Of a stretch of 64,000 nucleotides of DNA, positions 37,230-47,911 are shown one piece after another. The position numbers and the translations under genes were made by a program. Source of the DNA: Zopfochytrium polystomum (lineage: Eukaryota > Chytridiomycota > Chytridiomycetes > Chytridiales > Chytridiaceae); NCBI GenBank assembly GCA_025765615.1, contig JAIVFJ010000023.1, forward strand, positions 1-64,000. The letters are read 5' to 3'. The notes beneath the pieces were generated by a model. That model made no database searches. It saw only the letters and a list, made by a program, of their open reading frames with translations, and was not told the origin of the DNA. How positions within the stretch are numbered: the first letter of the stretch is position 1; each line of letters begins with the position of its first letter.

Positions 37230-38552
37230 CTATTCCATCCCGCATTGGACAAGAAAGACTTCAAACAATTTTTGCTGGCGCTCGCGCTGGTAATCGAAGC
37301 GTTGGGGTATAGAGTCCGCATCGATTTCCCTCACCAATAGTTGAAGGCGGAGCAGGTCAGTCTCGGATCGATCGGCATTGAATGCGGCCACTGTGTCTAG
37401 AAAGAACTCCCACGCCGGAGCAATTTCCTTCTTCTCAACCAACGTGAATTGAAATCTCAACTCAATGGAGAGAAAGCAGACGCGACTCCACTCGGGCCGA
37501 ACCACGTCGCGCAATTTATCCCCGCTCAAGTCGAGAGGCTTTGTCGACGTGGACGGGTCTGGATCTCGTTTCAACAGAAGCTGGAACAGTCTTTGCACAA
37601 GACTGAATGTCAGAGAGTTCAAATAAACAACATCCGCCGCAATGATCACTTCGCAGTCTTCGCGAAAAGCGCGAAGATCGTCCTCCGTCCAGTCAAACGG
37701 ATGAGCGTTGCTGCCCAATGACTCACGATCAGACCACAGAGGACTTGTACGAGTCAAGTCCAGAGATCGAACGCGCACTTTGTCTGAAAGTCGGTTCGCC
37801 AGCACATTCTTTTGGCAGAGGTCAAGCACTGATAGATTCGCCGCAACGGGCGATGGTTCATCATCCGAACGCCTCAACCGCTTCCTCCAATGTTCGGACT
37901 CGCTCTGATCTTGTTCGGTTTCTCGAGCGTCCTCTTGGTCCGACGATGGTTCATCGTCGCTGCTGCCGTCGGGGAGGACGTCTCTCTCGATTTCCGCACG
38001 ATCTGTGGCAAAGACTACCTGGGCGCCTGCCGCCGCTGTAACGATGGATGCCAACCCAGTCCCGCATCCAAGCTCCAAAATCGTTCCAAACCGTGCGTTG
38101 GGCTGAACGACGGTGTTGCATATTTTTTCGACGGCAACGTCCAGAGTCGGAGCTTTCCGCGGGACGTACACGCAGTGGAGGAGCCAGTCAGCGAGAAGGA
38201 GGCAGCCGGACCACACTTGCAGGCCGACGTCGGCGAGCGGGGTGGCCATCCGGTGCGTGATGGAAATCACCATGAGTTCCGAGGTTTCGGGCCCAGGCGA
38301 CAAATCATCCTCTTCGTTAGCATCGCCATGATTGCCCAACCTGCCCCCGACGGCCGCTCCCGCCCGCCGGTTCCGGGGAAGGTGGCAGTCGCAGTCGCAG
38401 TCATCAGCAACGAAATCTCCAAGAAAGGCCACGTAGGCCGTTTGGGCGAGGCGGTCCGATGATGGGCTCCCGTGCTCTGGTCCCACGTGGATGTCGGACA
38501 GGACAAGGTCGTCGGCGGTTGGGCCCGTTCCAAGGTCACCTGCCGCTCCCAT
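37230..38552 (-). CDS. METTL22-like protein methyltransferase
   Basis: A single open exon of 440 aa. The frame remains open upstream, but the residues there are a Phe/Ser tract typical of translated poly-A/T, so the methionine MGAAGDLG is preferred. The class I SAM-dependent fold is clear. GLQVWSGCLLLADWLL precedes motif I ILELGCGTGLASI, followed by AGAQVVFATD (acidic loop), an Asp/Glu/Ser-rich insertion, LDLCQKNVLAN, then FDWTEDDLRAF and EVIIAADVVYLNSLT. This pattern matches METTL22, a protein-lysine methyltransferase of the METTL21-like group. It is unusual in this window for lacking introns. It is tail-to-head with the ING gene (76 bp after that gene's start), so the ING promoter must be short or lie within this 3' end. 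Confidence 0.88.
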   Translation of the reverse strand: MGAAGDLGTGPTADDLVLSDIHVGPEHGSPSSDRLAQTAYVAFLGDFVADDCDCDCHLPRNRRAGAAVGGRLGNHGDANEEDDLSPGPETSELMVISITHRMATPLADVGLQVWSGCLLLADWLLHCVYVPRKAPTLDVAVEKICNTVVQPNARFGTILELGCGTGLASIVTAAAGAQVVFATDRAEIERDVLPDGSSDDEPSSDQEDARETEQDQSESEHWRKRLRRSDDEPSPVAANLSVLDLCQKNVLANRLSDKVRVRSLDLTRTSPLWSDRESLGSNAHPFDWTEDDLRAFREDCEVIIAADVVYLNSLTFSLVQRLFQLLLKRDPDPSTSTKPLDLSGDKLRDVVRPEWSRVCFLSIELRFQFTLVEKKEIAPAWEFFLDTVAAFNADRSETDLLRLQLLVREIDADSIPQRFDYQRERQQKLFEVFLVQCGME

Positions 38553-38723
38553 CTGTCTGTGATCGTCCGATTGTTGGTTGCCAATTATTAATGACGAAAA
38601 TGTCAAGAACGAAAAAGAAAAAAAAAAAAAAATGAATGAAACAAGAACGAAAAATACGAAAAATCGCGAGAAAAAAAAGATGCGCGTTCCCAACCCTTTG
38701 AGAACTCTGAAACAAACTTATCC

Positions 38724-41147
38724 ATGTGGCCCTTGGCTAATAGGGGAAAGAACGCGGGCGATTGTCTGGGAGGCCCGGAACGACCTGCAAATAGCGTTCA
38801 TGCCGGATCGAGGATCGCTGCTGCTGCCACTGGCAGCTGCACCAGCGTCGCGCTGAATCATAATCATCTGGACTGCGCGCAACTTGCAACTTCTGGCACC
38901 TCTGCTGCCGCCCCGACGACGTCCACGACGGTCCAAGACGACTTCCTGCGGCGGCTGCTCCAAAAAAGAACCACGATCGACGCGAAGAAGTTAAACTCTT
39001 TGCAAAAGGCCACCTTCCTCGGGAACGTTCCCAAAAGCAAGGCCTTGATTGCGGAGAGGAATCGAGACGTCAACAAACTCGATAGCTACCACGGGTTTAC
39101 CGCTCTGCATGTGGCTGCCGAGTTTAACAAATTCGAAATCGCCGGGCTCTTGGTCAACCCTTCGTCCGCTCTTGACGGCAAGGGCATGGACGTCCAGATG
39201 CTGAAGGCTTCGTTTTCCGTATCGTCCCTTAAGAGATGTGACCCCAACATTGTCAACGCAGATGGCCGAACTGCGCTAGCATTGGTAGCACCTTTCGACT
39301 ACTGCGAGCTTGAACTAAGGCGACTCGTTTTGAACTTTCAGGCTGTCATCCACAAGAACTTTGATATTGTCAAGCTGCTTTTAGAAAATAAAGCGAATAC
39401 GACTATCCAAGACAAAGCTGGTTGCACTGCGATGCACTACGCGATTGCGCTGAATGACTTGCCCGTAGTAAAGCTTCTACTTGACAACGGGGCAAACGTT
39501 GAGCATCTGGACCACGTGCGTTTTTTCAAGTTTCTCAGTTTGGCACTCACACCCTTTCAGTCGCGAATGTCCCTGCTGCAGCACTCCATTTTATGCGATC
39601 ATGTCGAAATCGCTGAATTGTTAGCAGGACTGGGAGCAATGATCAACTACTGTTCAGCATCAGGCGGAAGGTTAGCTTTGCCTCATTTCTTTGTGCAGAC
39701 CAAATGGGCCGACCATTTTCGTAACAGTTCTCCACTGCAAATGGCGTTGGACAAAGGCTGGAATCGACTCGTCAAAATTTTGTTAGGAAAAGGCGCTGAC
39801 ACCACTTCGCTGGATGCACAAAGTCAACAAGCATTGGAACGCCTCGAGAAGGAGGGATCTAATTCCGAATTCTCAGCTACACTACGACGCAAGTCAACGT
39901 ACTGTACCTCTCATGTTACTATTTAGCACTCACATTGGGATTAGGAGAAAACCCTTGGGACGAAGAAAGTCTGTGAGCGTTCCTCTGTCCGTAGGCGGTG
40001 GCCAATATCTTGACTCTGAAGATCCGCGACGACCGACCGAACCTGGTGAAGGGTCGAACCCCACCAGAAAGAAATCTGTAAGGCGACGAAACACGTTCGA
40101 CCCTTCGGATTTTGAGGGGGATGCGACTGGTCAAAGAAGATTATCAGGGCTTCGGCCTCCAAGCATTGAAGAGGAGAAGCTAGCTTACAATGAGGTAAAG
40201 CAGTGATTTGAAATTACACCCAGATGAGAACTTCTTGTGGGTCACAGACAATGTTCGCATCCCTTCCCACACGTTCACTTTCAAAACGAGAATTCCAACA
40301 TAACTTCGATTCCAAGGAGGAGAACCGTGGAATAGAACCTGCGAGCAGCGTGGAAGCCTCGTTCGGTGGCAACCCTGCCAAAATGGGCAGTTTGCCGTCA
40401 CTTCCGAAGAAGGCTGAATCCGTCGTGCTGCGGTACCCAAACGATGCGAGCTTAGAAGCCTCCGACACTCTTCAGAAAGTTTTGGAGCTCCTGCGATTAC
40501 GGCTTGACCTGGACTTGGACCAACGTTCCGTTCCAAACCACGGCGATGTTGACGTTCTTCGGTCTGTAAATCAATGGCTGGACACATTCATTAGCAGAAA
40601 TCGTCACGCAGGTGGCGGTGTTGATGAAGCTCGTGCACCGGCGAAAACTGCTGTCGAGAGCGCCGTTGAATTTTACGATGGAGAGCTAGAAGCAATAACG
40701 GAGCTGAAAACAACGTACAATGCGCTTGCGACGCAGATCCTTTTAATGGAAGGCGAGGATAGATTCATCGGAAAAACCGCTCGGCTTGACACCATGGTGG
40801 TTCAGCGGACCCCAACAATAGAGGTTACAGTTCATCCGAACAATAATGACGCGCCCACCTCAAAGAAGTCTCTCGAAAACAACGCTCACGTCGAAAACAA
40901 CACCGACGGAGAACGGGAACCCAATGCACTGTCAACACCATTGACTGGTGCACTCGACGGTCCTGCTTCGGAAGAGCATGATGATTGCCTGTTGCAGCAC
41001 GAGGTCACTTTGAAAAATAGGGTTCTGGAACTTGAAAGGGAGTTAAAAGACGAAAAAGCGCATCGAACGCGTTTGGAGGGGAAGTTTCGGCAAATTCAGG
41101 CTTTGATGAGGGAAATTCAGGCGCTGACGGGGCCTGACCGAGAATGA
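38724..41147 (+). CDS. Ankyrin-repeat protein with C-terminal coiled coil
   Basis: Exons 38724-39284, 39342-39515, 39561-39670, 39728-39898, 39945-40194 and 40248-41147 give 721 aa with phases closing. At least four ankyrin repeats are present: GFTALHVAAEFNKFEIAGLL, GRTALALAVIHKNFDIVKLL, GCTAMHYAIALNDLPVVKLL, and SPLQMALDKGWNRLVKILL, with a degenerate one between. Three introns of 57, 45 and 57 nt are multiples of three with no stops; removing them restores the repeat register. A further 42-81 nt intron before RCDPN is possible. After the repeats come a basic Ser/Pro/Arg region, a helical segment (LQKVLELLRLRLDLDL) and a terminal coiled coil (LKNRVLELERELKDEK). Function is likely protein-protein scaffolding. 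The start is uncertain, because the first 70 residues lack structure. Confidence 0.85.
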
Positions 41148-41444
41148 CCATGGATGAGGAAACCAACGTTGTGGCTCAATGAATTTAACTGTGATTTTCG
41201 TATACCTCGAGCTGGGTGGGGCCGAATAAATCCAATATTGATGAAGGAGGCAAAAAAATTCCACCAATTGAACCTTGGTATGTACGGTTCACTTCTAACC
41301 GACGAGGAGATCGTTTTTGCCTTCAAATTCAAATGCCGTTGCGTCAAGTATGCTTTCGGACAGCTGCAGTGGGAAATTGTGAAAGGTTTCTCAACAGAAA
41401 GATGCGGGCTGCGACGAGAGGCTAACATCCACTGAAACGAAAAG

Positions 41445-41885
41445 AAAGGAATTGACGCCGAAATTGTTGCACCTACTGTGCTGCCTTCTGAAGCGCGCGT
41501 TCGGTGGGAACATTCTTGTACAGGCGTTGCAGCAGAATTTGCTGCCCACGGGGAAATGCTCGGCTATTCGAACCGCACCACACTATCAGTCTTTATTGTG
41601 TAAGACTGTGAGAAATGCAGTCAGGGTGCTGACCTTGCTGCCTTCGATTGAGCAACTTATCTTAAAAGACTTGTCTTGCCCCTTTGCCTCCAGAGTCTAC
41701 CTGATTGGTTTACCCCTGAAAATGAAGAGGGATCATACCTTTCTTCTTTTCCTCACATGCCAGCGCGCCAATCGAAAAAAAGTGAGCATTCCGCGCATGA
41801 TGCTTGGAGAATTTTGCGCCGACGAGAATCAAAGCTCCTTTGTGCAAAGTACTGGTATCACGACATTATTAAGTATTCCACATAA
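41445..41885 (+). CDS. Fragment of an unrecognised gene (last two exons)
   Basis: Two segments, 41445-41599 and 41696-41885, join across a GTAAGA...CCAGAG intron of 96 nt with a GCTGACC branch-like site, keeping one frame. The product ends IKYST and contains EIVAPTVLPSEARVRWEHS and DWFTPENEEGSYLSSFPHM, a diverse acidic/basic composition unlike shadow frames. Upstream exons probably lie in 41160-41440 (for example the frame encoding SNIDEGGKKIPPIEPW followed by a GTATGT donor), but I could not connect them. No family is recognised. It could be a 3' gene remnant next to the repeat island. Confidence 0.4.
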
Positions 41886-42655
41886 CGTACGTCTACAAGT
41901 AAAGTTCGTGGCAAAGTGAACAGCAGGTCAAAAATATTCAGAGGGTTCCAAAAGCCTTGTGAGCTATTCTTTTCACTCTAGACATGATTTTTGGTCTGTG
42001 ACCAGGTTTTGCGCAATAATTGCAAAGATCTTGCTGAATTCAATTCGCCCTGTCTCTTGTCGCCATTTGGTGTAGGTAGCCAGAGTGCCTTACCCGACCT
42101 TTGTCAGATGTCAGCGCAACCTTGAGAAATCTGCTCTCTGTATATCTCTTTCTGCCCTGTCAGTGTATCCTTGTCATCAGGTGCCAATCGTTATTTTTAG
42201 TAAGAACGATAAGATCCACATGATCGTCGCCAGAGCGTCGGTTCAAACACGGATTTTCATCTGATTCAACTCGATTCAATATTTCGAACTCGAATTGCAA
42301 TATCCACCAGGTCAGCGATTTGATTCGATAAATTCTTAAATTTCTGGCAATTCCAACAAGTTGAACAGGTTTCAATTCTTGATGAACCCCTCATCGATTA
42401 TGATCGTTGGTCAATATCTGAAAGATAGCACATATGAAGTCCAAAACTCATGATTTCTTATTTGATGCCTTGACTTCGCAACCTCGCCATATTTTAAAAT
42501 GTCATGAATCCCATTCATGATCTCAATTTCAGCAATATTAATTTCGTGACAGATTGAGCTCCTTGTTCCACAAAGTCGAGAAACGGCAAAATGAGCAAAA
42601 GGTGGAAACCACTACCACATACACAAATTCCGAAACGCTTGGCAAAATCAAAATT
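41886..42655. other. AT-rich intergenic region
   Basis: Composition shifts to AT-rich compared with the genes on the left. No gene or clear repeat is visible up to the start of the repeat island. Confidence 0.5.
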
Positions 42656-42822
42656 GTAAACAGTCTACTCTGAGTGAGTGAGTGGAAGGAGTGAATGAAG
42701 TGGAGATGTGTGTTTGTGGGTGGTCCTTCTCCCCAGCTTCAAGAGAAAGGGATATCCTCTGTTGTGAATTATTGATACATAATGATGATATACACACTAT
42801 AATAGTTGCTACGTGAGTGTGA
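42656..42822 (+). repeat. Dispersed repeat, inverted copy at 61340-61506
   Basis: Begins with GTAAACAGTCTACTCTGAG and contains GTTTGTGGGTGGTCCTTCTC and ATAATAGTTGCTA. The reverse complement of 61340-61506 carries the same blocks in the same order, at roughly 85% by eye. A short third copy of the end lies near 59935-59972. Probably part of a transposable-element terminus. Confidence 0.8.
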
Positions 42823-42837
42823 CGAGGAGCAGTGTAG

Positions 42838-43099
42838 TGCAGTGTGTGAGACTGTGCTATCTAAATCTCCTCGCCTTGGATTGGAAGTGGAAATAGAGCA
42901 ATGGCCTAAATACCAATCCTATCTAATGAAAAGGGCAAACGAGGGTGTCTGGGGGTCACCAGACAGGAAAATGTATTTGGAGTCAACTAAAGCCCATCAT
43001 CAAACACAAAAGAAACTCTTCAAACACAAAAAGAGCAGTCATCACACATCTAAAAGGGAAACATAAGAAGAGTGTGACAAAGGTGGCACAATCACAAAA
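42838..43099 (+). repeat. Left member of a 260-bp inverted repeat pair
   Basis: Matches the reverse complement of about 50385-50655 over its whole length, roughly 90% by eye. Shared blocks include AGCAATGGCCTAAATACCAA, GGTCACCAGACAGGAAAATG, and AAACATAAGAARAGTGTGAC. The pair brackets about 7.3 kb containing the gag-protease element. Confidence 0.85.
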
Positions 43100-43576
43100 T
43101 GTTATGAATCACCCTCTGGAAACCTCTGGAACCTTCTAGAACATTCCTTCATGGAACCTTGGGGAAACTTCTGGAATTTTCTTTGCTTTCCTGACTTGTC
43201 TTGTTGTCATTGGTATCATTGGTATCATTGTATTACTAATTGCTCTTTCTGGAACTTTCTTTGAGTCTTGACAAGGAAGACTCTCAAAAGGTATAAAAGG
43301 GGGATGGGGGACCTGTCCCATCCCTCAACTGAATTATTGTTTCCAATACAATCATCACTCCTCTCAGTTCCTTGTCTGCCTTGCCGTCCTGCCATGTTCC
43401 TGACACTCTTCTTCCCCGCATGCTGAACCCTGAGTTGTTTTCACGCGTTTTACTGTTTTGTTGGCCTAGAAGCTGTACAAATAAAAATAAAACTTGTTTT
43501 TCTTGTTTCAACTAGTCCTGGACCTATGCCCGTTTTTTGTTAACAAAGTTGAAAAACTTTGGTTGTGTTGCCAACA
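43100..43576 (+). mobile_element. LTR-like segment with TATA box and poly-A signal
   Basis: Starts TGTTATGAATC and ends GCCAACA, fitting the TG...CA rule. It contains a TATA box (GTATAAAAGG at 43291-43300) and AATAAAA-type poly-A signals (43478-43492). It is followed directly by GTGGCATCAAAAAAG (43577-43591), which resembles a primer-binding site complementary to initiator tRNA-Met. No second copy is visible downstream, so the 3' LTR is lost or outside the recognisable part. The 5' boundary coincides with the end of the inverted repeat. Confidence 0.6.
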
Positions 43577-43591
43577 GTGGCATCAAAAAAG
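43577..43591 (+). other. Putative retroelement primer-binding site
   Basis: GTGGCATCAAAAAAG immediately follows the ...CCAACA end of the LTR-like segment. It shares the TGGYATCA core with retroelement sites that pair with the 3' end of initiator tRNA-Met. Confidence 0.45.
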
Positions 43592-43688
43592 TATAAAGGG
43601 AGGGCCCTCCTGGGTCCCCCCTCTCCTTTTCCCCACTTGCCCATTCAACAAGAGTGTATAGAAGTTCAAACTCCTAAGAAGCTACACC

Positions 43689-46600
43689 ATGGCTGACCGT
43701 GTACCTGACACAGAACACAATGCTGATGGGCCTGCCTCTGCGGAAGCAGGTTCTGACACACGCCATCGCACCATCGTCACACTGGGTGATGCTACTGTTT
43801 TCGCCATTGCCGACGAGGCCTTCCTGACTGACTGGTAGGCAATGAGGTGGTGCACCAGTATGTATCATCACTAACTCTGCTATAAGGGTATTGTCGTTGA
43901 CACTGATGGTGATGATGACGAGAGTGGCCTTCCACAGCGAGGGTTCTTCCAACTTGAGGCTCGAGTCTTCGTGTTCACCCACCACTCTGCTCTCACAGAT
44001 GACATTAGTACAGACGGCCACTTTGCTCTCCTCAGTACTACTGGTGGCTATTGCCAAGCCATCCTACCTGAGTCTGAACTCGAGCAGTACATCGTCGGAC
44101 AGCTGTCCATTGACCTCGATGAACTGATGCCTGCGAGCCTCGTTGAAAATTCCCCTGAATGGATTGATTGGCTTTTTGCCCACCTGCCCCGCAACTGGCC
44201 TGGTGCTCCTGTCCTTACATCCCCTGGTGAGACAGATACGTTGGATATAACCACTGCCCTCAAAAACCTGGACGGCACATACACGATGTCTACCTTCATG
44301 CACCTCGGTATCCACATCAACTTTGAAACTGCAGTTGATGAGCTTTTCAAACCTGTTCACTTCTACCTTGAAGCCATCGACACTGATGTTGTCTTCCTCC
44401 CCTGGGAAGGCAAGTTTGTACGACCTGGTGTGGGTATTGTCACCCAAGGTTCGCCCTCAGAGCTCCGCCTGTATCCCTACTTCTGCATGGTGTATCCCAA
44501 TCTACCTGCTGTGCCCCAGGTAACCGACAACTGGGCTACCCAGGTTGCTAGTATTCCCAGCCTTCGCACTACAGCTGAACGGCCCTTCCCGATCCCCTCG
44601 CGTGTGGAACGATTCACAGTGCCTACTGAGAGTCGTTGCCTGCGAGTTTTGCCTGATCCTTCAGCTTTCGTCCACCCACAACCTCGTGTACGCCTTTCGT
44701 CGATGTCCTCAGAGGTCCCGACCTCTGACGCCACTTCCCACCCTCGGTCATCCCCTTCTGCCCGTTTTGATGCTGAGGCAGCCTGAACTGCAGCTGCCTG
44801 CGCTGCCCTTGCCCGTGCTAATGCTGCCTGTGCTGAAATTGCTGAAGCTCCTTCCCATCGATCTGCTGAACGTGCTGCCCTCGTTCGCCAGGAGGCTGAA
44901 CAAGCTGCAGCTGCCCATGCGACTAGCCTCTGTGACACTGCTGGCACCGCTCGCCGCTCCTGACTTGCTGCCTGAGAAGCTGAGGCTGCTTGGGCTGAAG
45001 AATACCACCGATGTGCTGCCACAGTGCCCCATCCACTGCTGCTCGAGTTCCAGCTGCCCACGCTGCCAGCACCACCCGTCCTCCCATGGAGACATTGTAT
45101 CGTCAATCACTTGCACCACCACATGGCGCACATGTCCCTTACGTGTCCCCACCTGGAGTTGTGTCTCCGCAGACACCACAGACACTTGTGTCAGTGGCAC
45201 CTCGCCGCATGCCACCCACACCATCAGGAGTTGGTGCGCCACCAATTCCCGACCCCATGGCACACGACGAGACCCTCAAACCTGTCAGTCCCTTTGCTGG
45301 TTTTGGCAATGGTGGTCCAAACAGGAATATCGACTACCGTGTTGCCAAAGACATGCGCAAACACCATGCCATCCCACCACTCTTACAGTCAGATCGCAAT
45401 ACAGATATCCCATCGCTGCTGAACTTCAGTACCCACGTCTTCAGTTGCTTGACGCGTCTGGTCCTCCAACCTGTCGATGCTTCCACATACAAACCACTTT
45501 TCTGGGACACTGGCAGTTTCGTTGAGCACATGCTCAAGGCAAGCACTTTTCCAACAGCAAAAGGCTCCCAGTTCTTCATGCGCATCCGAGGGAGCCTCTC
45601 CTCCTTTACCTGGACAACCTTCAAGGCCATGTACAATCAGCACTTTGGCCTTGACTCTGAAACGACAATTGACTCTGCGTTCCGTGACTACACCTGGTCG
45701 CCATCAGCCACTTCTCCTGCCGCTGCCTTGACCAACCTTGAGCTCCTCAACTCGCACCAGTCAGAGCCTCACAGCCAGCGTGGCATCAAGAAGCAGTTGG
45801 TTGAATCTTGCACCAACCAAGCCCTTCAAGCGGTCATCCAACACGATCTCATCCCAACTGCAGCTGGTCAGTTTAATTACTTGGATCACTGCGTACACCC
45901 AACGACCTTGCCCAGCGCCTCAACATGCTCTCTCTCACCAACCTTCCTGGTCGGTCTGAGTTCAATGCTCTGTGTGCTGAAGTTGACTCGCTCTGTGGCC
46001 GCTCCTCTGCTGTCCGCACCGAACAACCTGCCACTCCCTTGTCCTGTCCCCGCCGCATTTACACTGCAGAGGAGGAAACCATGTATGGCAGTGCAACGCC
46101 CCCAGTGATGCGTGAGACTTCTCTCCCCCAGCAGCGCTTCAGCTCCTGCCACCTCTGCAATAAGCCTGGTCACTTTGTTTCAAACTGCCCTGAGCTTGCC
46201 GCAGCTAAGCAGCCGGTCAAAGACAAGTATGTCAATACCTCTGCTCCATCGCCTGCTAACGCTAGCGATCCTTCTTTTATAGAATTTCCGCCTCCAACAG
46301 AAAACAAACAGGAACCCCTCTGGTTTGATTCACGCCATCTTCACGCTGGTGCTTCAGTTGCTGGTTTTACTGTTTCCTTTTTCCTTTGCTTGAATAAGTT
46401 GTTTGTGGCCATCAACTTGCCTCAAATTACATCTGTTGTAGGGCACACGTTTTCCTGTGAAATAAAGGTTTTTGGTGCCTGCCATTCCGCCCCTTTGCTT
46501 CTTCAAGAACTTTTCTTGCATGATACTAATGTCGTTTGGGTCTCTGATACCTTTAACCCCACCGACTTTAATTTACTCTGGTCTGCGTCACCTTTACCTA

Positions 46601-46947
46601 TCTCTCTGGTGTTGCCTCATGGCATCAAGGTCCCCTCGCCCACCTGTGACATGGGGTTTACACTAGCTAGCATTTTCACAGATCGCATGGACTTAGTGAA
46701 ACCACAATGGCTTGTTTACCATTTTCCTGCTCAAGCGCCGTCTGTCCAGCACATCAACCTCCCGTACTTGTTGTTTCTTCAACCTGACGGCTCTTGGGTT
46801 TGCAAACCCTACATTGTTGCCCCACCACAACCTGACGCCTTGCGTCATGTTGTTACAAGCACCAATAAATCTCACAAGGTTAATGGTCACAAAATCTCAA
46901 TCCTGGTGCCACTCCTCTGCCACTCCTCTGCCTGCCCGTTTTCCTAA
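43689..46947 (+). pseudogene. Decayed retrotransposon gag region
   Basis: Coding potential runs through several frames: MADRVPDTEHNADG at 43689 stops near 43838. An acidic region from about 43890 runs to a TGA at 44784. An Ala-rich helical stretch with two more TGAs follows, then a capsid-like part (FSTHVFSCLTRLV, FWDTGSFVEHML) and a zinc knuckle CHLCNKPGHFVSNC (CX2CX4HX4C) at about 46145-46190. Frame changes occur near 45030, 45900 and 46910; the last coincides with an 11-bp tandem duplication (46910-46931). The zinc knuckle and its order before a protease identify gag. The large N-terminal part before the capsid region is unusual. Fungal retroelement, non-functional as read. Confidence 0.75.
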
Positions 46948-47911
46948 CAGTCTTCGCTTCCAGTGGTGCCTGCGTCAACTGAATGGGCCCGACACTGTGC
47001 CTGTCACTCCGTCTCCCTCTGACACACTTCCAGCCCCTCTGCCAGAAGGCCTCTTTGATGAACAACCCCCCATTTTTCCCCCCTGGGAGGGTCCTTTGGA
47101 ACCGGACAGTCGAGTTAAAAGTCCTGAAGAGGGCCACACCACTTCCGCTATCATGCTGACAGCAGAAGAAGAATTACCAGTGTCTTGCATTGCTGAGACC
47201 CCAGAGGAGGAGGACGAGGAACAAACTCCTCCCCTACTTGTGTATTTCAGTGACACAGAAGGTGAAGATGAGGGCATGAGTGCATCTAGGCAGCCCTGCC
47301 AAGCAAGTGTGTCACCTGCCCCCTTCATCACAGCCTCCGACCAAGTTGTCATGGCTCCTACCTCTACCAGGGTAGAGACCAACAACTCTACTGACCCTGT
47401 GTCACCAGACTTAACACCCAGCCTTACTGCTGCAGAGCTGCCCACTGAAAGCAAAGCTGAAGTGACACAGCCTGAGGCTATCCCAATCTCCTTGGTTTCT
47501 ACCCCAGGAAAAGAATTGAGTGCCCCGAGCGCATATCCGGAGACTTATGTCAGTCTTGACAACCGCGTTGCAACAGTAGCCTGCGTTTCAGCCTGGGTCC
47601 AGGGCTGTATTCTTCCTGATGGCCTGGTTGATACTGGCTCCAATCACAATGTTGTGACTACTGCGTTTCTGGAGAAGCTACGCAAATCACCTGTAATGAC
47701 TCCTTTGAGTCGACCTGCCATGAATAAAGGAATAGGCGGACAAGTGCCTATTTTGTTTCATGTTTACATGAAGGTCAACTTTGGAAGAAGTGGTGCCTGT
47801 GCAAAATGGTTCTGCTTCTCTGTTGTTCCTCATTGTCCCTGCACAGTCATTCTTGGAACACCTGTTCTTAAAGAGTTTCGCACCATTATCTCTTTGAACA
47901 TGACGCCCTAA
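46932..47911 (+). pseudogene. Retroelement protease (retropepsin-like) region
   Basis: One open frame continues from the last gag frame shift. After an acidic, Ser/Thr/Pro-rich linker it carries the retroviral-type aspartic protease core: LVDTGSNHNVV with the catalytic DTG, a flap-like GIGGQVP, and VILGTPVL as the second conserved strand. The frame ends at TAA inside the overlapping TAATG with the next frame. The end of the protease appears to continue in the next frame (EHDALMWKA). A one-base shift in the CTCTTTGAAC stretch near 47888 therefore separates them. Confidence 0.75.

Noticed and set aside
38553..38693. Upstream extension of the METTL22-like frame
   Set aside because: The added residues are Phe/Ser strings from A/T tracts; MGAAGDLG at 38552 is a better start.
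44780..44980. Recoding of TGA as a sense codon
   Set aside because: TGA is used as the normal stop in intact genes here (aminotransferase, ING, CLC, TXNDC17); the gag TGAs are better explained by decay.
44545..45525. A 326-residue plus-strand open frame over gag
   Set aside because: It is an out-of-frame shadow rich in Leu/Pro/Cys/His; the gag signals lie in the other two frames.
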